Source: JAYPUG01 sp038117265
GTDB lineage: Bacteria > Pseudomonadota > Alphaproteobacteria > UBA6615
NCBI GenBank assembly: GCA_038117265.1
Contig: JAYOFO010000076.1
Location: forward strand, 1-10,916
Direction of reading: 5' to 3'
DNA length: 10,916 bases
Notes under the pieces: generated by a model
The model's database searches: none
What the model was told of the DNA's origin: nothing
Seen by the model: the letters and a program-made list of their open reading frames with translations, nothing else
Program-made: the position numbers and the translations under genes
Shown here: piece after piece, positions 1-6,186 of the stretch
Numbering within the stretch: the first letter of the stretch is position 1
How the letters are laid out: each line of letters opens with the position of its first letter

Positions 1-1
1 G

Positions 2-454
2 GCCGAGATCGAGGGCGGCGCCAGCCCGCGGGTCGCGCCCTTCGCGCAGCTCGCCGACGCGGCCGGCCTGCTGCAGCGCGCCGGGTTCGCGCTTCCCGTC
101 GCCGACACCGACACGATCGACGTGACCTACGAGAACGCCTTCCGGCTGATGGCCGACCTGCGCGGCATGGGCGAAGCGAACGCGCTGGTCGAGCGCCGGC
201 GCAGCCCGCTGCGGCGCGCCACCCTGCTGCGGGCGGCCGAGATCTATGCCGAGCGCTTCGCGCGCCCCGACGATCGCATCCCGGCCACGTTCGAGGTGTT
301 CTTCCTGACCGGCTGGGCGCCGCACGCAAGCCAGCCCCGGCCGCTCCGGCCCGGCAGCGCCACGGCGCGACTGGCCGATGCGCTCGACAACACCGAACAC
401 AGCGTTGCCCAAGGCGGCGAACCGGACACCCGCGCCCGCGCAGGAGACGAATAA
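2..454 (+). CDS. NDUFAF5/BioC-like SAM-dependent methyltransferase, C-terminal part (5' end outside window)
   Basis: The open frame enters from the left edge and ends at TAA 452-454, giving 150 residues of a protein whose SAM-binding N-terminal half lies outside the window. What remains matches the C-terminal half of the NDUFAF5/BioC-like class I methyltransferases: a GGASPRVAPFAQL stretch at the start, then DLRGMGEANAL, and near the end the pattern IPATFEVFF..GW..H.SQ.RP...GSAT, which I recall as nearly the same spacing in mitochondrial NDUFAF5. NDUFAF5 is a complex I assembly factor that hydroxylates an arginine of NDUFS7. Whether bacterial homologues do this is not settled, so the substrate here is unknown. 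The last 25 or so residues are a poorly conserved polar tail. The downstream membrane-protein gene begins two bases after the stop, so the two are probably cotranscribed. The family call is confident; the substrate is not. Confidence 0.85.
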   Translation, partial: AEIEGGASPRVAPFAQLADAAGLLQRAGFALPVADTDTIDVTYENAFRLMADLRGMGEANALVERRRSPLRRATLLRAAEIYAERFARPDDRIPATFEVFFLTGWAPHASQPRPLRPGSATARLADALDNTEHSVAQGGEPDTRARAGDE

Positions 455-456
455 AG

Positions 457-1302
457 ATGCCGACCTTCAACATCTTTGCGATCCTGAACGACAGCTACCG
501 GTTCCTGTGGGAGGCACGGCGCGACCTCGCGGCCTACGCCTTCCTGCCCGTGGTCATCGTCGCCGTCGCCCAGACCGTCCTGCTCTGGGGGTCGGGGGAC
601 TGGGTGGCGATCTTCGACCCCGCCGCGCGCGGCGCCGAAGGCGCGCGCCCGCAGGCCATCACCATCGGACCTCAGGTCATCGCCAACCTGTTCGTCTCCA
701 TGGCCGCCTACATGATGTTCGCGGTCGCGTGGCATCGCCGGTTCCTCGTGGGCAACGAGGGCCAGACGGTGGGCGCGGCGCTGCGCTGGGGGCCGCGCCA
801 CTGGCGCTTCGCCCTGCGGTTCGTGACGGTGATGGCGGTCATGGGATTTCTCGCCGTGGTCATGTCGTTCCCGCTGCGCCTGGTGGCGGCTGCCAACCCG
901 CCCCTGGTGCCGGTCGCCGTAGTCGCCTTCGTGCTCGCCTTCATCGCCATCTACGGGCGGCTGCAGCTGGTGTTCCCCGGCGCGGCGGTGGGCACCCGTA
1001 CGGGCCTGAAAGACTCCTTCATGCTGACGCGCGGCAAGACCGGCCTGATGTTCGGAATCGCGGTCCTGCCGCCGCTGCCGCCGCTCGCCGTGGTCTTCCT
1101 CGTCGTCTCGCCGGTTGCCGGCGAACTCATCGGGCTGGTCGGGCCGTCGGTCTCGCTGCTGCTGGTCCTGCTACTGGTCGAGCAGGCCTTCACCTTCATC
1201 GGCATCGCCGCCGGCGTAACCACGCTGTCGATCGTCTGGCGCGCCGTTTCGGGCAGCGGGTCGGGTGGCGTGTCGGGCGGGCGGCCGGCGCGGTCTGCCT
1301 GA
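457..1302 (+). CDS. Multi-pass membrane protein of unknown function, tandem paralogue copy 1
   Basis: A 281-residue hydrophobic protein that I cannot assign to a characterised function. By eye it has about six membrane segments (roughly residues 25-45, 74-92, 118-140, 150-170, 196-220 and 230-258). Features shared with the two following genes are an N-terminal aromatic/charged segment (DSYRFLWEARR), FAVAWHRRFLVG around residue 93, PRHWRFALRF around 113-122, LVFPGAAV followed by a SFMLTRGK segment (about 171-194), and LSIVWR near the C terminus. The tail is glycine/serine-rich and shorter than in copy 2. The ATG lies two bases after the methyltransferase stop, with AGGAG about 11 bases upstream, so translational coupling in one operon is likely. 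Homology to copies 2 and 3 is directly visible; any role in transport, lipid or envelope function would be a guess. Confidence 0.85.
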   Translation: MPTFNIFAILNDSYRFLWEARRDLAAYAFLPVVIVAVAQTVLLWGSGDWVAIFDPAARGAEGARPQAITIGPQVIANLFVSMAAYMMFAVAWHRRFLVGNEGQTVGAALRWGPRHWRFALRFVTVMAVMGFLAVVMSFPLRLVAAANPPLVPVAVVAFVLAFIAIYGRLQLVFPGAAVGTRTGLKDSFMLTRGKTGLMFGIAVLPPLPPLAVVFLVVSPVAGELIGLVGPSVSLLLVLLLVEQAFTFIGIAAGVTTLSIVWRAVSGSGSGGVSGGRPARSA

Positions 1303-1372
1303 ACGCATCGCGGCGCGGCGCACGGGCTGATATTCTCCCGCTGCGCTGCGGCAAGAGGGGGAGGCCGGCACC

Positions 1373-2278
1373 ATGTACAAGCTGCCCGTGTGGGGAACCA
1401 TCGGCGATGCCTACCGCTTCATCTGGTCCGAGCGGCGCGCCTGGCTCGACTATGCGCTCGGGCCGATCCTCGTCCTGACCCTCATCCCCACCGTGATCAG
1501 CCTCGGCGTGTTCGGGACGGTCGGCTTCGCCGCGCCGCTGCCTGCGCCCGGACAGTCGCCGTCGCACATGTTCGGCGTCAGCGCCGTCATCGCCTTCTTT
1601 GCGATCTACTTCGTGATCGTCGCCACCTACATCGCCTTCGCCGTCGCCTGGCACCGGCGCTATCTGCTGGGCCCGGACGCGACGGCGCCGCGCGAGATCA
1701 TCACCTGGCGGCGGCGGCACTGGCGGTTCCTGCTGCGCGGCATCGCACTCGCCCTGCTGGCGATATTCGCCGGCACCATCGTCGCGTTCATCGTCGCCTT
1801 TCCCGCCGGTGCCATCCTCGGCACCGTCGGCGGGGGCGGCGCCGAGATCGCGGCCGTGCGCGTGGTGCCGCTGTTCATCACCTGGCTGCTCGTGATCGCG
1901 ATCATGGGCCTGCTGTTCGTCGGCCCGCTGCTCGCCTTCCCGGCCGCCGCCGTCGAGGACGAGGGCTTCGGCATCGCCCAGGGCTGGATGATCTCGCGAG
2001 GCAACCGCTGGCGGATGCTGGCGATCTATCTCGCCGGGTCGTTCATCCCGGCACTCGTCCTGAACCTCGTACTCTTCGCGCTCGTCGCCGGTCTCGCTTC
2101 CCTGATCGACGCGCCGCTCGCGGCGGGCGAGTCGCCCTCGCTGACGGTCGCGTTCGTCGGCGCGCTGCTGACCAATGCCGTCTACTTCCTCGGCGTGGCC
2201 ATCGGCGTGTCGCTGCTGTCGATCATGTATCGGCGCCTGCGCGACAACGTGGCCATCACGGAGCAAGACGCCCTTTAG
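1373..2278 (+). CDS. Multi-pass membrane protein of unknown function, tandem paralogue copy 2
   Basis: A 301-residue protein with about six predicted membrane segments, clearly paralogous to its neighbours. The N terminus MYKLPVWGTIGDAYRF is nearly that of copy 3 (MYKLPVLRTVKNAYAF). FAVAWHRRYLLGPD (about 89-102), TWRRRHWRFLLRG (about 111-123), LAFPAAAV followed by MISRGNRWRM (about 187-215) and LSIMYRRLRDNV (about 282-293) recur in one or both other copies. The charged, arginine-rich HWRF segment and the SRGN segment probably lie at the cytoplasmic face, by the positive-inside rule. The start ATG is preceded by a strong purine-rich ribosome site, AGGGGGAG at 1356-1363. The 70-base gap from copy 1 contains a TATTCT sequence that might be part of a promoter, but no convincing -35 was seen. 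The function is unknown, and the high G+C matches the genome. Confidence 0.85.
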   Translation: MYKLPVWGTIGDAYRFIWSERRAWLDYALGPILVLTLIPTVISLGVFGTVGFAAPLPAPGQSPSHMFGVSAVIAFFAIYFVIVATYIAFAVAWHRRYLLGPDATAPREIITWRRRHWRFLLRGIALALLAIFAGTIVAFIVAFPAGAILGTVGGGGAEIAAVRVVPLFITWLLVIAIMGLLFVGPLLAFPAAAVEDEGFGIAQGWMISRGNRWRMLAIYLAGSFIPALVLNLVLFALVAGLASLIDAPLAAGESPSLTVAFVGALLTNAVYFLGVAIGVSLLSIMYRRLRDNVAITEQDAL

Positions 2279-2286
2279 GGCACGAC

Positions 2287-2311
2287 GCGAACGGGTGCCT
2301 CCCAGTTCGTG
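2287..2311 (+). other. Stem-loop between copies 2 and 3
   Basis: A hairpin begins within nine bases after the copy 2 stop. CGAAC-GGG (2288-2295) pairs with CCC-GTTCG (2301-2309), with a single bulged A at 2304 and the loop TGCCT; the stem can be extended outward by a G-U and a C-G pair. No T-run follows, so it is not a standard intrinsic terminator. It could protect the 3' end of the copy 2 message or weaken read-through into copy 3. This is seen directly in the sequence; its function is inferred. Confidence 0.35.
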
Positions 2312-2350
2312 CTAGGGTCGTCCCGGCGCGGCCATCAGGGGGAGTGAACC

Positions 2351-3229
2351 GTGTACAAACTGCCTGTTTTGCGGACGGTCAAGAACGCATATGCGTTCAC
2401 ATTCGTACAGTGGCGTTGGGTGTTGATGTACGCAACGCTACTGATCTTCCTGCTTGTCCTACTCTCGATCGGCCACGCCTTCTATGTGTCCCGCAAGTAT
2501 GTGGCTTCAGGGTTCGAATCCGCTCTCGCAGCGATTGCCGTCATCGCCTGCTTGGCGCTGGCTATCGGTTTTGCCGTTGCCATGCACCGGCACTATCTAC
2601 TCGGCCCGGATCCCCGAGGCATCAAGACGACGTTGTCCTGGTAGCGCCGTCATTGGCGGTTCCTAGGCGGGGCGGTCCTCGTCAGCATCGGCGTAACCCT
2701 GCTCACGCTACTTTTCACGCTACCGTTGTTCGGCATCTTCGCACTCGACTTGCCAAGCCTGGTCAATACAGCATTCGAGAATGTCCTGTTGGCAGAAATT
2801 TTGACGACCCTTGTCGGCTTGGTCATCTGGGCGCTCGTGTTCATGGTCGTGAGCGCTTCGTTACTCAAATTTACAATGCGGGCGGTCGACCTCAGCGGCG
2901 ATGAACTCAGGAATGCCGACAACTTGATCCGAGGAAATATACACCGCATGACGGGCGTGTTCATTCTGGGAGATTTCATCAACTTCACCGCCTTCGACTA
3001 CATTGTGGGCGCATTGGCCAACGAGTATGCGACGGTCCAACCAAACGTCGAGACGAGCTCTTGGTTCTCGCCGGAAACCCTGATCCCGCGGCTCTATACC
3101 ACCTTGGGGCTCTTATGGCTTGCCGTAACCGCTGTGATGCTGTCGATGATCTACAAACAACTTAGCGAGAACGTGGTACTTCCGGAAAAGGTCGTTTCCC
3201 CGCTACCACCGAGCGACTACGCCAACTGA
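2351..3229 (+). pseudogene. Tandem paralogue copy 3 of the membrane protein, interrupted by an in-frame amber codon
   Basis: Translation from GTG 2351 (ribosome site AGGGGGAG 2337-2344) gives MYKLPVLRTVKNAYAF, very like copy 2, then FAVAMHRHYLLGPD, and reaches TAG at 2642-2644 after 97 residues. The same frame continues without another stop to TGA 3227-3229. The first codons after the TAG read RRHWRFLGG, the continuation of the family's conserved segment, so the stop lies inside a homologous region and not at a gene boundary. It takes the place of Arg113 of copy 2. The full frame would be 292 codons plus stop, within the range of copies 1 and 2 (281 and 301 residues). The C-terminal LSMIYKQLSENV is also conserved. 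G+C is about 50%, much lower than in the neighbours, with codons such as CTA and TTA used more freely. The most likely reading is a recent nonsense mutation. An assembly error or amber suppression cannot be excluded, and there is no clear reinitiation site. The function is unknown. Confidence 0.75.
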
Positions 3230-3230
3230 G

Positions 3231-3641
3231 TTAGAGCAAATCCTGCAGCTGGGCGACCAGCGGCACGTCGGCCGGCGGCATCGGATAGTCGCGCAGCGCG
3301 TTGGGGCGCACCCAGGCGAGCTCCTGCCCCTCCCTGGGACGCGGCGTGCCGTGCCACTTGCGGCACACGAACAGCGGCATCAGCAGGTGGAAACCGTCAT
3401 AGCCGTGGCTGGCGAAGCCGATCGGAGCGAGGCAGCTCTCGTGGGTGTCGATGCCGAGCTCCTCGTGCAGCTCGCGGATCAGCGCCGCCTCGGGCGTCTC
3501 GCCCTCAAGCAGCTTGCCGCCCGGGAACTCCCACAGCCCGCCCATCGGCTTGCCTTCGGGCCGGCGGGCGAGCAGCACGCGGTTGTCGGCGTCGAGCAGC
3601 GCCACCGCGCTGACCAGCAGGAGGGGCGTGGCCGCGGCCAA
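3231..3641 (-). CDS. mutT: 8-oxo-dGTP diphosphatase, Nudix family
   Basis: A protein of about 136 residues that should hydrolyse 8-oxo-dGTP to the monophosphate and keep oxidised guanine out of DNA. The Nudix box GX5EX7REUXEEXGU is complete at about residues 42-64 (GKLLEGE, then RELHEELGI), preceded by ARRPEGKPMGGLWEFPGG, which is characteristic of MutT. The C-terminal half has EGQELAWVRP and RDYPMPPAD, also typical of alphaproteobacterial MutT. The chosen start is TTG at 3641, five bases after the argJ stop, with GGAG nine bases upstream. An ATG much further upstream would add an arginine-rich stretch that is only argJ read in another frame, and a GTG at 3605 would cut the first beta strand. 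It is the last gene of the parvulin-argJ-mutT unit, and its stop is one base from the end of the facing membrane-protein pseudogene. Confidence 0.92.
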   Translation of the reverse strand: MAAATPLLLVSAVALLDADNRVLLARRPEGKPMGGLWEFPGGKLLEGETPEAALIRELHEELGIDTHESCLAPIGFASHGYDGFHLLMPLFVCRKWHGTPRPREGQELAWVRPNALRDYPMPPADVPLVAQLQDLL

Positions 3642-3646
3642 CGGGC

Positions 3647-4927
3647 CTAGCTCCGGTAGTCGGCGTTGATGTCGATGTAGCCGTGGGTCAGGTCGCAGGT
3701 CCACACCGTGCCGCGCCCGCGCCCGAGCGCGAGGTCGATGTCGATGGAGATCTCGTCGCCCTTCATGTGGGCGGCGACCGGCGTCTCGTCGTAGCCGGGC
3801 ACCAGCTGGCCATTGCGGGTGATTGGCACGCCGCCGACCGAGATCGACAGCCGGTCGCGGTCGGCCTTCTCGCCGGCCTTGCCGACGGCCATGACGATGC
3901 GGCCCCAATTGGCGTCCTCGCCCGCGATCGCGGTCTTGACCAGCGGCGAGTTGGCGACGGCGAGCCCGATGACGCGCGCCGCGCGCCTGGATTCCGCCCC
4001 CGCCACGTTGATGGTCACGAACTTCCGCGCGCCCTCACCGTCGCGCACGATCTGCTGCGCCAGATCGACGAACAGGTCCTTCAGCGCCGCCTTGAAGTCG
4101 CGCAGCGCGGGATCGCCCACGCTTTCGATGCGCGGCTGGCCCTTCGCCTGGCCGGTCGCAAACATCAGCAGCGTGTCGGAGGTCGAGGTGTCGCTGTCGA
4201 CGGTGATCGCGTTGAAGGAATCGTCGGCCGCGCTGCGCACCAGCCGGCGCAGCACGTCGGCGGGAAGCTTCGCATCGGTGAAGACGAAGCCCAGCATCGT
4301 CGCCATGTCGGGCGCGATCATGCCCGACCCCTTGGCGAAGCCCGAGATCGTCACCTCGGCCTTGCCGATGCGCACCTTGCGCGAGGCCGCCTTGGGGAAG
4401 GTGTCGGTGGTCATGATCGCCTCGGCGGCGTCGCGCCAGCCCTTCGCCGACAGGCTGCGCTTCATGATGCCCAGCTTGCTAGCGACATAGTCGGGCGCGT
4501 GCGGCTCGCCGATGACGCCGGTGGACGCGATGTAGACGTCCTGGGCGCGGCAGCCGAAACGGTGCGCCGCGTCGCCGACCGTCTGCGCGACCAGCAGGTC
4601 GCCGGCCGTGCCGGTAAACGCGTTGGCGTTGCCCGAGTTGACGACCAGCACGCGTGCCTTGCCGCGCGGCAGGATCGCCCGGCACCAGTCGACCGGCGCC
4701 GACGGGCACTTCGAGCGCGTCAGCACGCCCGCCGCCGTGGTGCCCGGCGCCAGCTCGGCGACCATCAGGTCCTTGATGCCCTTGTGCTTCTTGAGGCCCA
4801 CGGCACGCCCCGCGAGGCGCACTCCCGCCACGGGTGCGATAGCCGGAAAACCGGCCGGCGCCAGCGGCGATCGCTTGAGCTTCTTGCCCCCCACCGCGGG
4901 TGTTTCGGGAGTGGATTTTCCAGCCAT
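3647..4927 (-). CDS. argJ: Bifunctional glutamate N-acetyltransferase / amino-acid N-acetyltransferase (ornithine acetyltransferase)
   Basis: ArgJ moves the acetyl group from N-acetylornithine to glutamate, and in bifunctional forms also makes N-acetylglutamate from acetyl-CoA, running the cyclic arginine pathway in the cytoplasm. The 426-residue protein has the family landmarks: VNSGNANAFTG near residue 100, STGVIG near 135-140, TTDTFPK near 173-179, and the self-cleavage site MAT-MLG, with Thr210 expected to become the N-terminal nucleophile of the beta chain. It ends INADYRS, typical for the family. The start is ATG 4927, with GGGGAAA about nine bases upstream. A TTG at 4945 would add six residues but has no room for a ribosome site. 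The first 30 residues are a basic, proline-rich extension of no evident function. Whether it is mono- or bifunctional cannot be told from sequence alone. It lies 58 bases after the parvulin gene and directly before mutT. Confidence 0.95.
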   Translation of the reverse strand: MAGKSTPETPAVGGKKLKRSPLAPAGFPAIAPVAGVRLAGRAVGLKKHKGIKDLMVAELAPGTTAAGVLTRSKCPSAPVDWCRAILPRGKARVLVVNSGNANAFTGTAGDLLVAQTVGDAAHRFGCRAQDVYIASTGVIGEPHAPDYVASKLGIMKRSLSAKGWRDAAEAIMTTDTFPKAASRKVRIGKAEVTISGFAKGSGMIAPDMATMLGFVFTDAKLPADVLRRLVRSAADDSFNAITVDSDTSTSDTLLMFATGQAKGQPRIESVGDPALRDFKAALKDLFVDLAQQIVRDGEGARKFVTINVAGAESRRAARVIGLAVANSPLVKTAIAGEDANWGRIVMAVGKAGEKADRDRLSISVGGVPITRNGQLVPGYDETPVAAHMKGDEISIDIDLALGRGRGTVWTCDLTHGYIDINADYRS

Positions 4928-4985
4928 GACGAACCGTTTCCCCAACCTTTCGGTCGGGGCGCCCGGCCGGCGACAAGCCGCCGTG

Positions 4986-5852
4986 TTACTGCTTCGGAGC
5001 GTCCTCGACCGGCGAGCCGTCGAGATTGAACAACTCGATCTCGGCGCCGGCCCGCAGTTCCGCCATATGCGCGGCGATCAGGTCGCGCGTCAACTGCTGT
5101 TCGATCTGGGCGCGCGATTCCTCGAAGCTGGGGACCGGCTGGCGGCGCTTGTCGAACACCTTGATCACGTGCCAGCCGAACTCGGTCTGCACCGGGTCGG
5201 GGCCGACGGATCTCGGCTCGATGGCAAAGGCCGCGTCGGCGAACGGCTTCACCATTGCGCTGCGCACGAAGTAGCCGAGGTCGCCGCCGCGCGGCGCGCT
5301 GGGTCCGGTCGAGCGGTCGCGCGCCAGTTCGGCGAAATCCGCGCCGCCGTCGAGCGCCTTGATGATATCCTGCCCTTCCTCCTCGCTTTCGACGAGGATA
5401 TGGCTCGCACGCACCTCGATCGGTCCCTCGGTCTTGGCGATCGTGCTGTCGTAGCTCTCGCGCAGCTTGGCTTCGGAGACGCCATCGGCAATCAGCCGGT
5501 TCATGTAGGCGCGCTGGATCGCGACCCGCTCGAACTCGGCCATCTCGTCGCGGACCTCCTTGGACTTCTGCAGCTCGTCGGCGCGCCCGGCCGCCACCAG
5601 CAGCGCGCCGTCCACGAGCTGCTGGACGATCTGCGGGAACAGGACGGCGACGGGCACCTGCTTGAAGCGGTCGGGAAGCCGGTCGAGGGCAAGCGCGACG
5701 TCGGACTGGCGGATTTCCTCGGTGTTCACGCGCGCCACGACCGGGTCGTCGGCCGCCGCGCCGCGCGCACCGGAATCCTGCTGCGCGGCCAGCGGGCCGG
5801 CCGCGCCGAGCACCACGGCGAACGCCGCGATGGCGAGAAGGGATCGGGTCAT
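4986..5852 (-). CDS. Exported parvulin-type peptidyl-prolyl cis-trans isomerase (foldase)
   Basis: A 288-residue protein that probably catalyses prolyl isomerisation and assists folding of exported proteins in the periplasm. The N terminus is a Sec signal peptide (basic MTR, hydrophobic LLAIAAFAVVLGAAG, likely cleavage after LAA at residue 23). Residues 38-140 form a helical chaperone-like region of the SurA/PpiC type. The parvulin domain lies at about 146-235: RASHILVE, then GADFAELARDRSTGPSAPRGGDLGYF, then FGWHVIKVFD, with the usual histidines at 151 and 228. A helical C-terminal tail follows. The start ATG is supported by AGGAG eight bases upstream. It begins the parvulin-argJ-mutT unit and is divergent from secA, fitting a role in protein export. 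It could be called PpiC-, PrsA- or SurA-like; the sequence does not decide between these. Confidence 0.92.
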   Translation of the reverse strand: MTRSLLAIAAFAVVLGAAGPLAAQQDSGARGAAADDPVVARVNTEEIRQSDVALALDRLPDRFKQVPVAVLFPQIVQQLVDGALLVAAGRADELQKSKEVRDEMAEFERVAIQRAYMNRLIADGVSEAKLRESYDSTIAKTEGPIEVRASHILVESEEEGQDIIKALDGGADFAELARDRSTGPSAPRGGDLGYFVRSAMVKPFADAAFAIEPRSVGPDPVQTEFGWHVIKVFDKRRQPVPSFEESRAQIEQQLTRDLIAAHMAELRAGAEIELFNLDGSPVEDAPKQ

Positions 5853-5895
5853 GAGGAGCTCCTTGTCGATCGCGGCGAACGGATGCGTCGCATGG

Positions 5896-5936
5896 TTCCG
5901 GGCGAACCGCGGCTAGACTGACGGTTCGGCCCGGAA
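5896..5936. promoter_or_regulatory. Long inverted repeat upstream of the parvulin gene
   Basis: The left arm TTCCGGGCGAACCG (5896-5909) and right arm CGGTTCGGCCCGGAA (5922-5936) pair over 14 bases with one unpaired base, around a 12-base loop containing CTAGAC. It lies 44-84 bases upstream of the parvulin ATG. No T-run follows on either strand, so it does not look like an intrinsic terminator. It may be a leader-RNA hairpin of the parvulin-argJ-mutT message or a protein-binding palindrome. The structure is plain in the sequence; the role is inferred. Confidence 0.5.
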
Positions 5937-5951
5937 GGTACAAGTCGTACC
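5937..5951. repeat. Small inverted repeat GGTAC-N5-GTACC
   Basis: A perfect five-base inverted repeat (GGTAC 5937-5941, GTACC 5947-5951) directly abuts the longer inverted repeat on its secA side and is flanked on both sides by CCGGAA. The spacing would suit a dimeric regulator site, but it is short and could be chance in such a sequence. Confidence 0.25.
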
Positions 5952-6048
5952 GGAAAGCCGCGATCGCCCCAACACGGCAATGTGATGGGCAATTCCGGCA
6001 TCGGCGCGGCGAAGGCGCGGCTTGTTTGCGACCCTGCCCCGTGCGGCG

Positions 6049-6077
6049 TTGACACATCTCCGAGCGGCCCCTAGACA
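6049..6077 (+). promoter_or_regulatory. Probable sigma-70-type promoter of secA
   Basis: TTGACA at 6049-6054 is a perfect -35 consensus. With a 17-base spacer it is followed by TAGACA at 6072-6077 (within CCTAGACA, resembling the GCTANAWC-type -10 of alphaproteobacteria). The expected transcription start, near 6083, leaves a leader of about 100 bases before secA. This is the best promoter match in the divergent region, but it is sequence-based only. Confidence 0.55.
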
Positions 6078-6098
6078 ATGCGCCCACAATCCCCATCT

Positions 6099-6164
6099 CC
6101 GGGGTACGATTTTTTATCCCGGAATCAGCGGCTTCGTGCGGACATGGACTGGGTTCACCGCACG
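6099..6164 (+). promoter_or_regulatory. Two stem-loops in the secA leader
   Basis: The first stem pairs CCGGGGTA (6099-6106) with TATCCCGG (6115-6122): eight pairs, one of them G-U, around a T-rich eight-base loop. The second pairs CGTGCGG (6135-6141) with CCGCACG (6158-6164): seven perfect pairs around a 16-base loop. CAGCG at 6126-6130 could instead pair with CGCTG at 6163-6167, giving an alternative fold. Both stems lie downstream of the predicted promoter and upstream of the secA ribosome site, so they could shape secA translation. Regulation is inferred. Confidence 0.35.
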
Positions 6165-6182
6165 CTGAATGCGTCGAGGTGA
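6144..6182 (+). other. Possible 12-codon leader open frame before secA
   Basis: ATG 6144 opens a 12-residue frame (MDWVHRTLNASR) ending at TGA 6180-6182, four bases before the secA ATG, with its stop inside the secA ribosome-binding region. No strong ribosome site precedes it, and its start lies in the loop of the second leader hairpin. The same frame is open back to ATG 6078, but that codon would precede the predicted transcription start. It could be a coupling peptide or chance. Confidence 0.2.
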
Positions 6183-6186
6183 GTTC

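Noticed and set aside
2726..3229. A separate gene starting at TTG 2726
   Set aside because: It is the same frame as copy 3 after the amber stop, and homology to the paralogues begins upstream of this TTG, so it is the 3' part of a broken gene and not an independent one.
3642..3908. N-terminal extension of mutT from an upstream start
   Set aside because: These codons overlap argJ in another frame, and the added residues are arginine-rich and unlike any MutT N terminus.
4608..5921. A 437-codon plus-strand open frame over argJ and the parvulin gene
   Set aside because: It is antisense to two genes with clear family motifs, and its translation shows no domain.
6091..6115. Intrinsic terminator upstream of secA (CCCC...GGGG followed by a T-run)
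   Set aside because: The CCCC/GGGG stem is only four pairs and the T-run is seven bases away. The alternative stem at 6099-6122 uses the T-run as its loop.
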